Positions 37,192-49,779 of a stretch of DNA of 64,000 nt are shown piece after piece; within the stretch, counting starts at the first letter, position 1; every line of letters starts with the position of its first letter. The position numbers were made by a program, and so were the translations under genes. The notes below the pieces were generated by a model. That model was not told the DNA's origin. It searched no databases and saw only the letters and a list, made by a program, of their open reading frames with translations. Location: assembly GCF_022581195.2 (NCBI RefSeq), contig NC_061468.1, positions 11,798,001-11,862,000 of the forward strand, written 5' to 3'. Source of the stretch: Helicoverpa zea (lineage: Eukaryota > Arthropoda > Insecta > Lepidoptera > Noctuidae).

Positions 37192-38571
37192 GAGTTATTC
37201 CCAATTTGTCATTAGTACCGATTGGTCACCAACTATTTTTTCCATACACCTAATCCCGATTGGTCATTCGAGCAAAATAAATAATTTAATATTTAAATTT
37301 TGAGTTCCGATTCGTCACCCGCATAAAATTTCACGTATCAGAGTACCGTCAGAAATAAAAGTGTTAGAAGAAATTTTAAATGATAAACTTCAATGTAGGT
37401 AAAGGTTTTAATAGTTCTCATATACATATAATAAAGTTTACATTAAAACACAGGTGAAGACAACATGGGCATTTTATAAACCCGAAAATGTGACTCGATA
37501 CTTTTTGTACCGGTAACAAAAGTACCAGGGGCCCATAACTAGCAAAGAGATTGTATACATAAAAATATTCATAAATATAAAATTTAATTAACAAAAATAA
37601 TTTGAATGTAGTCAGCAGTTGTGTTGTACATACTGCAGTTTTTCTTTTAAATTGGTCCTTGTTCGGTTAAACAGAACGTTTCAGTTCAATTATCTTCTTA
37701 AACTTCTTGTTCTTACTATCCATACACTTCTTCCTCCGAGCCTTTTTCCCAAACTGTGTTGGGGTCGGCTTCCAGTTTAACCGGATGTAGCTGAGTACCA
37801 GTGCTTTACTATCCATACACAATTGAGAAAATATATTTATTTTATTTATGTATACCTATGTGCTTAAGTTTTGGTCACAAGTCACATACACTTCCAGGGC
37901 ACTCAATAACCAACTAATAATGCATTTACACCACATGCTTTTTTGCTAATACCGATAATAGTAAATAGTTACTTACACAAAACAATAGAAACCGGACCAT
38001 ACTTTGCCCCTTCTATATATTGTCTCTTTCTAGAAAATAAAAGGCTTCTGTTTTATTACCTGATTTTATATATAAATAAGTTATACCGGGATTTTCAAAA
38101 AATTGGTTCACATACATAAAATACAATTCATCGACATGGTGTAAATTGGTATGTTTATCTACAATTAGGAAAAAAACGTAAAATCCTGACACTCTTGACT
38201 GCTATACTCCTGTAAGTTATGCGGTCCTAGTACACGGTGGGCAGTTCCATGGACACTCGTTGATTGGTATATTACTCATCTGATTTATGCGATCCTGGTA
38301 TTTTGGTTTTGGCCGTGCGTTGTGTGACGCCGTTGAAATCGCGATTTTATTAATAGCGTCTTGCCATAATCGGAAAAAAAACATAACCAACATAAATAAA
38401 AAAAAACGTAATACAATATTGTACAGCTTATCTTGTTGACAGTACTTTTTACAAAATAAAGTACGGATGACCAATTGGGACTAAGCAAAATAAAATATTT
38501 TATTGAATGACAAACTGGGACACGTTTTTTATGGATGCCAAATCACTAAAATGACGAATCGGGCATAACTC
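37192..38571. mobile_element. TIR element with iterated subterminal motifs
   Basis: Short terminal repeats GAGTTATTCCC (37192) and GGGCATAACTC (ending 38571) enclose about 1.38 kb. Near the left end a motif like CCGATTSGTCAY occurs four times in direct orientation (37200, 37218, 37255, 37307). Near the right end four inverted versions occur (38467, 38506, 38531, 38550). Such clusters at both ends are typical of transposase-binding sites. Two overlapping minus-strand frames (38217-38488) have no recognised domain. It contains a SINE-like insertion at 37728. The superfamily is not recognised. Confidence 0.55.
37713..37820 (-). mobile_element. CTCGGAGG-tail SINE-like family, copy 4, with 15-bp target-site duplication
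   Basis: The insert 37728-37805 matches the family core in minus sense (AAGCCGACCCCAACACAG, AAAAAGGCTCGGAGGAAGAA as 3' end). It is flanked by exact copies of TTACTATCCATACAC at 37713-37727 and 37806-37820. Strong evidence that the family moves by retrotransposition with 5' truncation. Confidence 0.8.
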
Positions 38572-38720
38572 ATTTCTTCAGATAACTCTATTTTGAAAAC
38601 TACTAAACTTTTGGTGAAAATATATTGTGGGTGTAATAATCTATAATACATATTAGACACTAATGCAGAATAAAATTGAGCCATAAATATTTATAAAGAC
38701 TTTTCTTTTTGCTCAACAAC

Positions 38721-38951
38721 TATAGTTCGGCCATTCAGAGAATGCGTTCCTGACACGTCGCGATTGAACTGACGACGTAACTTTGCAATGGCGTTGCAGT
38801 TACGATAAAAATATTTTTGCTGGTTGTTTACCGTTTTAACAATTGAGGAGCATTAAAACAACATTATTATATCAATAATCAATGAATGTAGTTACGTCGT
38901 CAGTTCAATCGCGACGTGTCAGGAACGCATTCTCTGAATGGCCGAACTATA
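38721..38951. mobile_element. 231-bp MITE with 60-bp perfect inverted arms, copy 2 (opposite orientation)
   Basis: Same arms and length as 29593-29823. The centre matches the reverse complement of copy 1 with about two substitutions near the arm boundary. Near-identity means recent mobilisation of this family. Confidence 0.9.
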
Positions 38952-41900
38952 GGTACATAGTCACGATGACCTTTTACTTGGCCAGTACATGGTTTATCCC
39001 GGTTTAGCCATTGTTTTGTCCCGGTCATCGCGGCCTCGAGTCCGTGTTTGTGCCTCGCCTCGAGGCAAAAGGCACGGTCCATCGGAAACGCGATATCTTT
39101 ACATTGTGTACCAAAGGAGTTAGATCCTGTTCAAAATGGACACGGTTGCGGAAATACCGGGGATTTTCTATTTTGTCCTATAGGCGATGTTATCTTTAGT
39201 GTCTGTTAGTCTTTTTATTGCCATTTTTTAAATAATAGTATTAGTTAATGTAACAATTACTCTACTCTAATTACCTAATTACTCATAAGATAAAATAAAT
39301 CATTAGTCTACCTACTATCTATAATCGTACAATCCCATGGGTACCTACGTCATTGACTTGCCTATAAATAAGTAAATAAAATAAAAATCGTTTATTCGTG
39401 CCTATGCCTATAACTTCTAACCCCAATTGGAAATTGTTCTAACATAATTTTGGGCATAAAATACAAGTACCCATAATATTATAGGCCAATGGGAAACGTA
39501 AAACCTTACTTTCAATTCGTCCAGCACTTGCAATCTAAAAAGTTAAAGTTATTATAATTCTTACTTACATCATAAAACCTTTCTAAAAATTAAATTTGGT
39601 ACCTACCTCTATAGGCAAGCCATGTTTGCATGGTGCTTCACTTGCAGATAGTTCTAGCATCCCAGCTTTTAGAGAAATATCTCAACCTCAAAGTATTTGT
39701 TTACGTGTCAGGCAAGTCGTTATAAAAACATCGAGTAGTTATGACTAGCTGTAAAAATACTTGGACTTTACACCCGTTTGACCAATGACTTGCGATTAAC
39801 CTGGACAAAGTCCAATACTTATGCATTTAAAATCATTTAAAAAGTTATCTTTATTAGTTCGGTCTAAAGTTCAATAGGATATGTATAAGGTAACGATGAC
39901 TTGGTGCAACGGTAAAAGTATAGATCTAACCTTCAAATACAGGTTGAAAAATGAAGATAGCTCACCACTTTTAGCCGACTTCCCAAAAAGGGGGAAGTTC
40001 ACTGTTCGGACTTGTATTTTTTTCTTTCCGTTTGAAGTAATCGTAGCTTCTCAATTGCCTCTGTGAACATATGTACGTCGCACGTGGAACTGAAACTGAA
40101 ATACATAACTTTCAGCTTTCAGGTATTTTTAAGTTCATCGATTTTTCGTCAGTTACATATGAAATCCGAGCCTATATCTGTACATTTCGTATAATCCGTT
40201 CCCAGGTGTTTTAGAACCAGCTGGCTCACCCCACCTGCTGTGGCTGAAATAAAGCTAGCCGCACACTACCAGTCGTCGATATACTATTAGTGGGCCGTTT
40301 TGGCGGCGGCCGGCGAAATATGTCGGTGTGCGCTCGCCCGATAACACAGGATTATGGTAAATAGTACTCGCTGCTCGGATTATGGGTATTTTTGGGGATA
40401 CGCAGTATTTTAAGGTTATTTTTTCCGCAGATAGTGGCTTTTTCCTAGTCGGCTGTATGGTACTTTACAAATGGGCTTGGATACTTTGTTGCCGGTTTCT
40501 AGTGCTCCATAATTGTATGTAAGGTTGTCTTTATAATAGTTTTTTTTTCATAATAGATATTTCTCAGAAATTTGCTAACTTATATACTTCCAACGTTGAC
40601 GCGTTGACTTCTAAAACTTTTACAAGACCTAAATGATTTACTACAAAAAATCATGTTCCAAATCAATGTCCATTCTGCCCGTCACTTTCATCGCGAAAGT
40701 AGACCCATTTAGACAAGCTTTATCGCAATTTTTCTGGCAAACCCAAATAAGTTCCAAATGAGGCCGCGTTTCATAAACTTACTAAACAAGTTTCGTATTT
40801 TCTTAACAAATTTTGTTCAGTAAACGTTTTGAAAGACTAAATGACGAGTCTCAGAAGTAGTGAAAGGCACTCGATAATCTCGGCTACGTGTGGAGTGAGC
40901 ACTGAAGTCCTCAGATCTCAGGCAATCCCAGATTACGACTGGCATAAAGCCACCAAATTCCCATTAACTTTTTTAAAAAGGTTTCTCATTTAATAGCAAA
41001 CAATAGCAAACACGGCGATGTGTCTGCGGGACGATTTTCGCCTATTTACAGAGCAGCTTACCGCGGGGGACCGAAAGGGCCCAAGATTAAGCCGGATAGT
41101 TTCACAAACATTCATTCATTCGGCCAGCCCCATTCAAGCGAGCTTTAATAAGAGACCGACACGGTAAGCGGCTTACTTTCTCAAATACCGGAAATTTAGT
41201 TTCTGTTGGTAGGAACGTCGCTACGTACGGCTTTAAGATTGCCGATTACCAAGTCTCTAATGCTACACGTTTTATGTTTCGCTTTTAAAGGCGCTCGATT
41301 CGCTTTCAGCCGGGATTAATGCACAAACAAAGAGAGTATTAAAACACAGTTTATCGGCAAACGATTTTAATTTTAAAACCCGTTTACTAAACAATGGAGT
41401 TGCATCAAAATGTTAATAGAGCTAACTCGATGAGAGTCCCTTAATGGACTTCCAAAATTAATGAAAGCCCAGACGTTCGCTGAAGAAATTCGCAACGCAT
41501 CGGTGAGTCCTCATTCCGGCAGTAAAATAAATAATTCCTGGTCGGGGAATGTTCAAAGTTCCAGTTGGTCGAGCCCCGGAAGGTCCTGGCTGTCCTAATT
41601 AGGGGATGCACTCGAGTGCCCCCTAGTTTACGAGCCGAGGTCAATACGTAGAGGCCGGAGTTAGCCAAATGACGGTAGTTCGCATCGTTGCTGGAGCTAA
41701 TTCAACACTATGAGTCCAACTAATCATCTTTCGCTCACGTTTCTTTTACTTTCGTCGCTTTTCTATTCGAAGTTTCCTTTCAATAGATAGAGGATATGTA
41801 GTTTGGATAAAAGATTGGTGATTTGCAATACAAATAGAGCTAATTAGCTAAATAACAGCGTTTACTGAACCCAATATTTTGACATCATTATTTCTAACTA

Positions 41901-42139
41901 ATTATTTCACAACCAATGTAAATACACTATTTTCAAACACATGCTCTTCGTTATTCAACCCACCTTCAGTTACACTAACATTATGATAATTTGTTCTTTA
42001 CTTGACTTTGATATCCAACAGTTAACAATTATAAAGTTCACCATTAAAATGCTTTAAGACTCTGACTCGGTGACCAAAACTCTGATAAAAAAACCTATAA
42101 TAAATTAAAATTTTGCTAGTTCTAGTGTAAGGCTGGTCA
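38952..42139. other. Intergenic region downstream of the minus-strand esterase
   Basis: No supported gene. 39960-40025 (GCCGACTTCCCAAAAAGGGGGAAGTT) resembles a common lepidopteran repeat end. 40255-40345 is GC-richer (GCGGCGGCCGGCGAAATATG). Frames on both strands near 41441-41668 have no motifs. Confidence 0.35.
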
Positions 42140-44509
42140 TTATCTTTTCCTTCTGAACTTGGAGTACAGTTCTCTCAAGTACTTGAGTCTGTCGTTGTAC
42201 CAGAGAGGGGCGGTGGAAAACTCAGCGTCGATCACCAGAGACGTTGGTGATGAGCTGTTGGTCCTCGCCCACTTTACTGGTGAACTGGAGCCCGCTGGTG
42301 TTGGGTCCCTGGAAACAAGAATATTTATTTAAATATTGCTAGGAAAGCATGGAAGTCAGGAGCGACAATTTTACACATTCTAGGTAATAGTCAATATTTG
42401 GGATATACATCTCACAATTTTCGAATAATCTGGCATCTATTCTATAAAACAGTCCGTTATCTAAATAGTGATTAAAAAGTGTATCATTACTAGATTATAT
42501 CGAAGAATGCAGGTTATCCTCCTAGAGATAAAGTAATGATTAGTCATGTTTGACAATTATGAACTACTTAATTGTTGATAATTTCATAGCAGATAATTAA
42601 AACTAGGTGCAATTTGCACATTATCTTTTTATCTCTAACGTTCACCTGCAATGTATTATTTTCCTTTATAACAGTTTACTTACTCAACTGCAAGACTATA
42701 TCTAAAATCGAATTTGAAAAAGAACCATGTAAATGTAAATTTACCCATATTTAGCGAAGTTTGTCCAGAGTGTCGACACTCGCTCTATCATCTTGTTTTC
42801 GAAGTTAGAGAATATGAAATGCTGCGAGAACATGTAGAACACGTCATCAGCATGCGTCGCCCCCTCCACCCCTCGCAGCCTGCTCGGCATGAACATCTTT
42901 GGGATGTTCCGCCACCCTGAGTACTGGAACTTGTAATTGTAAACTGGCTGATCCGAACTCTTCAAAATCATCTCCGTCTCAACCAATGAAGGAAAAACCA
43001 ATGTTGGCTCTCCGTACCATTTCGATATCTTCACCACAGAGTCCATGGAAATTTCTTCTCCACCCATGTATAGATGCTCTAGCTCTTTAGCTACCTCGCG
43101 TTTAGTTTTTGGGTCAAGAATTTCCAAATTCTTTGGCAAAGATTTCTCGAACTTGATAATAGGTATCATGGTGTCATTGTCCATGTTTAATATCAGTAGA
43201 CCCTCTTCATTGTTGGTGCCTATAATCATAGGAACTTTGTTATATTCTCCCCTAGTGAGAAGATCATATGGGTAGTCTGTTAGGAAGGGCTCCACGCCTT
43301 CTATTGGCTTTTCGGTACATGGTGTATACAATATTTCAGAAGTAAGGATGTTACCTTCTGCTCTAGGTACTCTGGTCAGAATGAGCTCCTGGTTAGACTT
43401 TGTCATGAAGTACTTGTACAATTCATGAGGATCTTGTGACTCATGCAACATGACCTTGGCTAACAAACTTGCTAAGAACACGGGTCTGAACTGATAAGCC
43501 CACGGAGCGAGAGCTGATCCACTTTGAGTAATAGCTTTATGGAAAAGTCCTTTTGACATTGGAGAGTAAAGGTGGAAGGAGACGGATGCAGCACCAGCAC
43601 TCTCACCGAATATCGTGACATTATCAGGATCTCCTCCAAACTTCCTTATATTCCTCTGAATCCATCTCAGAGCAGCGACCTGGTCTTTCATAGCTGCGTT
43701 TCCAGGATTTTCTTTGATGCGAAGGCAAAGAAAGCCTTGTATGTTAAGTCTGTAGTTGATGGTGACTAGGATAACTCCTTTGGTTACTAAATGGTTGGGG
43801 CCGTAGAGTAGCATGCTGCCGGAGCCCTTGAAGTACCCTCCTCCATGGATGAAGGTCATGACGGGCAGCTTGTCGCCGGGGACAGCGTCTAAGGGTGTGT
43901 ACACATTGAGGATGAGGCAGTCGGTGCCGCCGACAGTCCAAGTGTCTGCTACACTCTGCATGCATCTCACATTTTCGTTGACTGCTTCGAAGGTTCTCTC
44001 CCATGTTGGTTCCGGCCCTGGATCCTAAAATAGTCATATTTGAGAGTTTCTGAATGAAGTATTCGCCAAAATAACTCTATATCGGAGCAATACTTTTCTC
44101 AACATCTATTGCCAAACACATTTCGGACTTTGTATTGCTAAACTTTATCATTTATGTACTTTAAACTTGTTAGTCTTGTTTTGTTAGTTCTCATAAAAAT
44201 ATTCATTTATTTAAATCTAGTTATACTAAGTTTTTACGCTAATTTCATTGCCATAGGTCATCACATTAATATTTATATATGAGAAAAATATTTCAAAATA
44301 TAATTAAAACTTACTTGAAACCGATGAGGAACAGTCGCATAAGGTATGGCGAGGTAGTTCCTATGTGAGCCATCGGGGCTGATGGAGCCTCTCACGGGGC
44401 CATTGCTTATCTGAAGAACGTCAGTTGGTTGTCGCACCAGGCGGGCAGCCCATAGCGACCACAGCACCAGCCACTTCACACTGATCACAGACATCACTAG
44501 CCTTGTCAC
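42140..44509 (-). CDS. Carboxylesterase (carboxyl/choline esterase family), 3 exons
   Basis: Hydrolyses carboxylic esters; an alpha/beta-hydrolase, predicted secreted. Exon 1 is 44509-44315 (65 codons, donor CAA|GTAAGT), exon 2 is 44024-42745 (acceptor TTTTAG|GAT, donor TATGG|GTAAAT), exon 3 is 42308-42140 (acceptor TTTCCAG). Joined, they give 547 residues. A hydrophobic N-terminus (about 7-24, VISVKWLVLWSLWAARL) reads as a signal peptide. Oxyanion-hole HGGG is at 125-128, the nucleophile elbow GESAG has Ser207, the acid is Glu339 in GTNNEEG, and His456 lies in GATHADD, so the triad is complete. Cys86 and Cys101 form the expected disulphide pair. It pairs head-to-head with the esterase at 57978 and shares its exon structure. 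Venom-esterase, antennal-esterase or general alpha-esterase-like roles cannot be separated here. Length is normal for the family. Confidence 0.92.
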
Positions 44510-46214
44510 TTAAAAGTATACTTTAACACGTATCACATAAGACACATTTTCGAACGTTCTTTCACGAGCCAGCAATTGTCTGTTCTGCACAAATTCTGTG
44601 TGACAACTGAAAGCAATTGTTCACGTTTAGTTATGATTGGACCTTCGGCCTTTGGATGCTAGTTATCTCTGATAATGAGACGGTCACAACTCTACACAGC
44701 TGGTTGATAGCGTATCGAGGTGTTGTCGTTATCTACCTCAGACAGTCACTCGTTCCTCTAGTGACGACACCCGCTGACATATAGTTCGCCATCCTGAGAA
44801 AGAATACATTTTATTAATTTATTTACCTACGCTTCTTTAAACAATTGCGGGAAAAGGTAAATGAAATAATACATCATGAAATAGAGCTACAAAATGAAGT
44901 TAAATTCAAACGAACAAGATTATAATGAGGATATAAACAATTTAGACATGGCTACATAATATGCAAATCGTTAAAAATCTGAGAATTGCTGAACCACAGG
45001 AAGGGAAGCGCACTAAGTACTGATACTTCTAAAAATAAATGTAGAATACCTTACTAAGAAAAGTCCGTGATAATAAAATTCAACATAATACAGGTAATAC
45101 GATCACTATAGAAAAGTAATTGACGAGTTGAACGACGCGAGGGAAATCTATTTGGACGTAGTAATCGCATCAATAATATATCGTGCGGGATCGATATGTC
45201 AAGGGAACGCTCGCAAATCACACAGGTACCGATCGACAACACACTGGATACGGAATATTGAAATTGGTAAACAGTTTTGGTCAAATATTTTAAGAGGTCA
45301 AAGTTCGATCGCCAAGGTGAAAAAAATTTAACCTGTAGTTTTTTTATCAATTCATGGCTAGCAACTTGATTAACTATGTTCATGCAATAAATATTTTATA
45401 TTTCTTATCTAATGTAGTACAAAAAATACGTATGTATTTTTTTATGGAACATCTAATCTCTGAAACCACTAATCCAGATTAGAAATTACAGCACAATACC
45501 CGTCAAGTAACAACCTGTTGTAGAATCTAATACACAGTATACAGTACACAAAATATGCAGTTACTAAGACACCTAAAATCCATTCCTAAATCACTCTAGA
45601 AGTCGGGCAACAATCATAGTATGTAAACAGAACCACGTGACAGAAACCAAAATACTAACACTTATCTAGTTTTGTATTATCCAAGGTCACCACGCACTTT
45701 TACACTATAGTCTCAAGGTTACACATACGACAATTTATTCACATCACTACGTATTTGCTCATTTATTTTTTCGAAACATTAACTAAGAATACGTCCGTAA
45801 AGTACGCTGTTCGTACGCGCTTTAATCGTGAGTCAATGCTATTGTGTTACTGTTAAACCAATTATACGGTAATCATACTGAATATCTAGAAAAAATAATT
45901 CAATGAAACATTGTTGAACATGTACTTAGTTTTCTGTAGTTTTACTTTTCATTCATTCATCGTTGTATAACTTTATTGAATAATAGTTATTTGTTATACA
46001 AGAGTGCCAAGTTACTTTTTAACCGCGGGCTCAAAACAAAATGGCGCGCACATATGAGTATCAAATTAAAAAGAAGTACCTATTAAAGTTCAATTATTTA
46101 AAAACTCAGTTTAAAAATGAAACGAGGTTAAAAATCTATATAAAAACAATAATAAAAATTACTTAATTAATTGGATAATTATTTTAAACAGTATTTTATT
46201 TGCTTAATATGTTA
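44510..46214. other. Upstream region of the minus-strand esterase
   Basis: Probable promoter and 5' flank, AT-rich further out. A minus-strand frame of 109 codons (45054-45383) has no motif or splice context and is not annotated as a gene. Confidence 0.4.
44606..44610 (-). promoter_or_regulatory. Candidate initiator (TCAGT) of the minus-strand esterase
   Basis: On the minus strand CTTTCAGTTGTCAC lies about 100 bp upstream of the ATG at 44509. TCAGT is the arthropod initiator consensus. A weak TATA-like CATAACTAAA lies about 25-30 bp further upstream. Suggestive only. Confidence 0.35.
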
Positions 46215-46327
46215 TTTGTGAAGACGCTGGATGCAGGTCGCTTCCAACAGGTATCTGTGGAGATCAAAGGGGGAGGCCTATGTTCAGCAGTGGACGTCCT
46301 ATGGCTGAGATGATGATGATGATGATG
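46215..46327 (+). repeat. 3' end of a lepidopteran retroelement with (GAT)n tail
   Basis: GCTGGATGCAGGTCGCTTCC, GGAGGCCTATGTTCAGCAGTGG and ACGTCCTATGGCTGAGATGATGATG end in GAT repeats, the structure of a 5'-truncated retroelement with a short-repeat tail. I recall the AGCAGTGGACGTC...GATGATG ending as very common in moths. Confidence 0.55.
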
Positions 46328-46899
46328 TATTTGTTTGAAAAGTCTTATCAAGATTGTCACAAATGGAGTATTGCACACGATGTTCTAAATTCAAATCACT
46401 TTGCCGCTCTAGAGGATAAAAACGGCTTTTGCGCTCAGATATCAAAGGGTAAAACTACTCTTTCCGAGATGGTGGGATGAAAAAGTTATTTATTTGGGAT
46501 GTCGCATTGAGGAAGAGTACCTCAGTCAAAACTTGAACTTTGAGCTACCTTAATTTTATAATAATAACCATTAATTGGGTTAAATAACGGTCAGCCATAG
46601 TTTTCCTGATAAAACTGGTTAGTTTCTGATATAAACTTTCCCGCTATGCCTAGTCATCACAGATAGACATGTTACAGCTATTTCTGAAATCAATCTGATT
46701 TCCAAATTTCTAATTCCACATTAAAGTAAGTATTTTTTTTTCGTATTTTTTTTTTATAAATAGGTATATTAGATATTAAGCTATGTTCTATTCATACCGT
46801 AACTTTATTTAAGTAAACAATTTTCTATGTACATATTATTAAACAGTTACTTATACCCCGCATGTATTTAAATGGCCTATTTCAAAATATATATTTTCA

Positions 46900-47060
46900 A
46901 TTCAAAAAAATCAAAATCAAAATCAAATTGTTTTTATTTCAAATAGGCCTTTGCAGGCTCCTATGAAACGTCAAATTAATTAATTGCACGGTTCCAAAAA
47001 GTTGGTCTCATGGAGAAGAGCCGGCAATTATATCTGCCACATGCTCCACTATCTAACAGT
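46900..47060 (-). repeat. 3' end of a LINE (minus strand)
   Basis: The minus strand reads GGAGCCTGCAAAGGCCTATTTG, then AAAAACAATTTGATTTTGATTTTG. This is a 3' UTR followed by a (TTTTGA)n-type tail. A partial echo of GGCCTATTT lies at 46873. Coding remnants further upstream were not recognised. Confidence 0.45.
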
Positions 47061-47383
47061 CTATCTATACAGTATTTATATAAATGGACGACACGGATTA
47101 GATAACCGTTATCTTTGTTATCAGAATAACGTAATATGTAGTAAATTATAAAATTAAAATATTGTTATTAATCTTGTAACACAATTTCTTAGTTGATCTG
47201 TTGCACAACAATATTATTGCACATTACGTCTAAATAATCATTTTTTATTAAAAACTTACAAGCATAAGTTTACTTATAGATAAGGTCAAATGTGACTAAA
47301 TCTCCATATCCTCATATTTAGCAAACAAGTTAGAATTGGTTTTATTTTAGTTTTTTGCGATAAGTTATCGCAGCTCATTACAG

Positions 47384-47666
47384 CAAAGATGATGATGATG
47401 ATGATGTCCTCCCAGACGTGTCCGTCGACGGCGACACCCTGTCAATTCCCGGCAATCTGTCTTCGCTCATGGACCCGGTAGTGACTTGCGAACCCGAATT
47501 TGTTCCTCCAGGAACAGAGGAGGAGGAGGGAAAGGAGTCCTCCAGGTTGCCGAAAACTATTTTCTATTCGGAAATCAGTTTGGGTAAACGACAAGCTGGA
47601 GGACAATATTTACGTTACAGGGATTACAGCAAAGACGTAGTTAAGCAAAATCAGTCTTACTTATAA
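47384..47666 (+). pseudogene. Degenerate LINE ORF2 C-terminal remnant
   Basis: After a (GAT)n stretch, a short open frame contains LPKTIFYSEISLGKRQAGGQ followed by YLRYRDYSKDVV. This resembles the ...GEL..GKR..GG..LR(Y/F)KD..K motif near the C-terminus of RTE/CR1-like LINE proteins. The preceding acidic stretch (PPGTEEEEGKESS) is low complexity. Only about 80 codons remain. The assignment is from motif memory. Confidence 0.4.
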
Positions 47667-47950
47667 ACGTGAATTAAATAATAAGTTATACTTAAGGCAG
47701 GCCTCTGTCACTCGACGTACTTGCGCGCGATAAATGCCTACCGCTCGCTGGGTTACCGGTAGCCCCACGCGGCTCAGGGCTTTCAACAGTCACACGCGCC
47801 GCGCGCGCTCTAATATTATTATTTTATTTCATGGCATGTTATGCTGTTGGTTTTTATTAGGTTTTTTAAGCTACCTCACAAACTGATGGATTATTTTGAG
47901 TTGTGTTGGTTTATATGCTACTATTGTAAGATTTAGAAACATTTTATATG

Positions 47951-48090
47951 TACAGTTATCGGCACGGATATCGGGCCATGACCTTCACCTGCGCAGAAGC
48001 GATTTACTGCCTTATTGCCTTATGCGTACGGGTGCGCAAAGCGATCCCCACTCTTCCGCCGAGAGCCCAATATCCGTGCCGGTATCTGTA
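47951..48090. mobile_element. 140-bp MITE with CAG...CTG ends and TA target
   Basis: TACAGTTATCGGCACGGATA at the left and TATCCGTGCCGGTATCTGTA at the right are inverted repeats with a few mismatches. TA flanks the CAG...CTG termini on both sides, as for Tc1/mariner-type elements. The GC-richer centre has no frame. Confidence 0.7.
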
Positions 48091-49779
48091 TGAACTTATC
48101 TAGTAATTCTATTTTTTTTTTATATAAATTAATACATTTCTACTTTATGATTTTAACAACAGAGATCATTAGGTACTTATTTTACTTTAGATACCTACTT
48201 AGTTATATGAACTGTATTGTGAGTTTTGTAGCTCAAAACACATCTCGAGTGTAAGTAGGTATAGTTCCAACTTAATGACAACTCGGAACATTACGCGTGT
48301 CGCTACGCAGAAACCAATTTTAGGTATGTATCATATCAACACACTCGACGGAGTTGTACCATATGGGGTATGGCACTTGTGCTCGAAAAATAGTTGGAAA
48401 CCGACTTTGATTTTGACGAAAGCTTTACTTAAGTACTTACCTATGCTTACGTATTAGGTAATATTTAGTTAGTAATATATACCCATACTCCATTTTAGTA
48501 GGCAATACAATAGTTAACTAAAGAAAAATATTCTTGATATTACTTTTTATTTAAAAACTCAGTTTTAAAAATGGCTCTCTTAAAATAAGCGTAACTTTGT
48601 TTTCCTACTTAAATATTAATAAATTGTAAGAAGCAACCCTAAGCACGGCCACGGCATGGTTGCGGTGACTGAACTGTGCGCTATCGCATTGGAATAACAA
48701 TCAAGCGCTCGAGCTTTTAAGGTTCATTTTATAACGCAGATAGGAATTTGTAGGTAGTTGGGGAACTTGTAGGTGCTTATAACAGTAGGTATGGACTTTT
48801 TTGTATGGAGTGATTTATCTGTTACGTAGTAACTATTATATAATCTGTGCTTAAGGGGTGTGTAAGAAAAAATCTTACTTATAAACGTGGCTGAAATAAA
48901 TCATTTTCTTAGCAATGTCTTAAATGAGCTGTCAAATTAAGTAGCCTCACACCCTTGTTTAACCCGCTAATTAGCAAAATGGCTGGATTCTTACCAGCTG
49001 ATTTTTCATTTCCGGTTTATTGACAGCTCAACTTTTTACATTGCCATTACACAACGTTTTCATGACAAATATTTTTTTAAGCTACCAACATTCCGGTAGT
49101 GTTGAGAAATTAGTATGTTTTTATGTCATTATATGTTCATTACTTAAGACATGCTTAAGCAACGTTTATAGGTCAAAATAATGTAATCACTACTTAAGGC
49201 TTTAAGTAGTAATTAGTTAAAACAATGATTAGAAGATGATTAATTGATTTTTATAAGTAAGGCTGTAAATGATTATAACAAGATATCACACAATTATCAA
49301 GTATTTTTCTAGGTCATTAGATCCCGCTATCATATGCATAGGTATATAATGGCAAACTAAAATAACAGCAAAACTATGTACCTAAATTGATCCTACAAAA
49401 TAAGAAAAATATTGAAGCTGTACCAGTTTGCCAAGAAGAGTTCACTATCTTATATTATTTGATTAAATTCATTCAAATCAAACATAGGAATCCCTAAAAC
49501 CCTAGGTACCTACCTACTGAAAACTTAATACATACCAAAATTCATAAAACATTTGTTAGTTGATCATACAACGTTAAACATGTTTTAGCTGGTACATTCT
49601 TGTAATATCACAATTCACGAGGAAACTGCGACATGAATGGGCCGTGAAGCCTCCGTAGGTGCGAGGTGCTAGGGTACCTGAGTTCACCGCCCATTATATC
49701 TGTAATGTACGTATGATATTGTTAGGAGACAGAAATAATTAAATACAACAAGCGTAGCAAACCTAAAAATACATAACAT
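48091..49779. other. Intergenic region with a probable MITE
   Basis: No gene recognised. Within it, 48882-49266 begins AATCTTACTTATAAACG and ends TTTTTATAAGTAAGGCTG, an inverted pair of CTTACTTATAAA that probably marks a 385-bp MITE. The word CTTACTTATAAACGTG also occurs at 47656, indicating a second fragment of that family. Confidence 0.45.

Noticed and set aside
38217..38488. Cys- and Pro-containing minus-strand frames as a possible gene
   Set aside because: Two overlapping registers with no recognised domain inside a repeat element; not enough to call a gene.
45054..45383. 109-codon minus-strand frame upstream of the minus-strand esterase
   Set aside because: Low-complexity composition, no motif, and no link by splice sites to the esterase.
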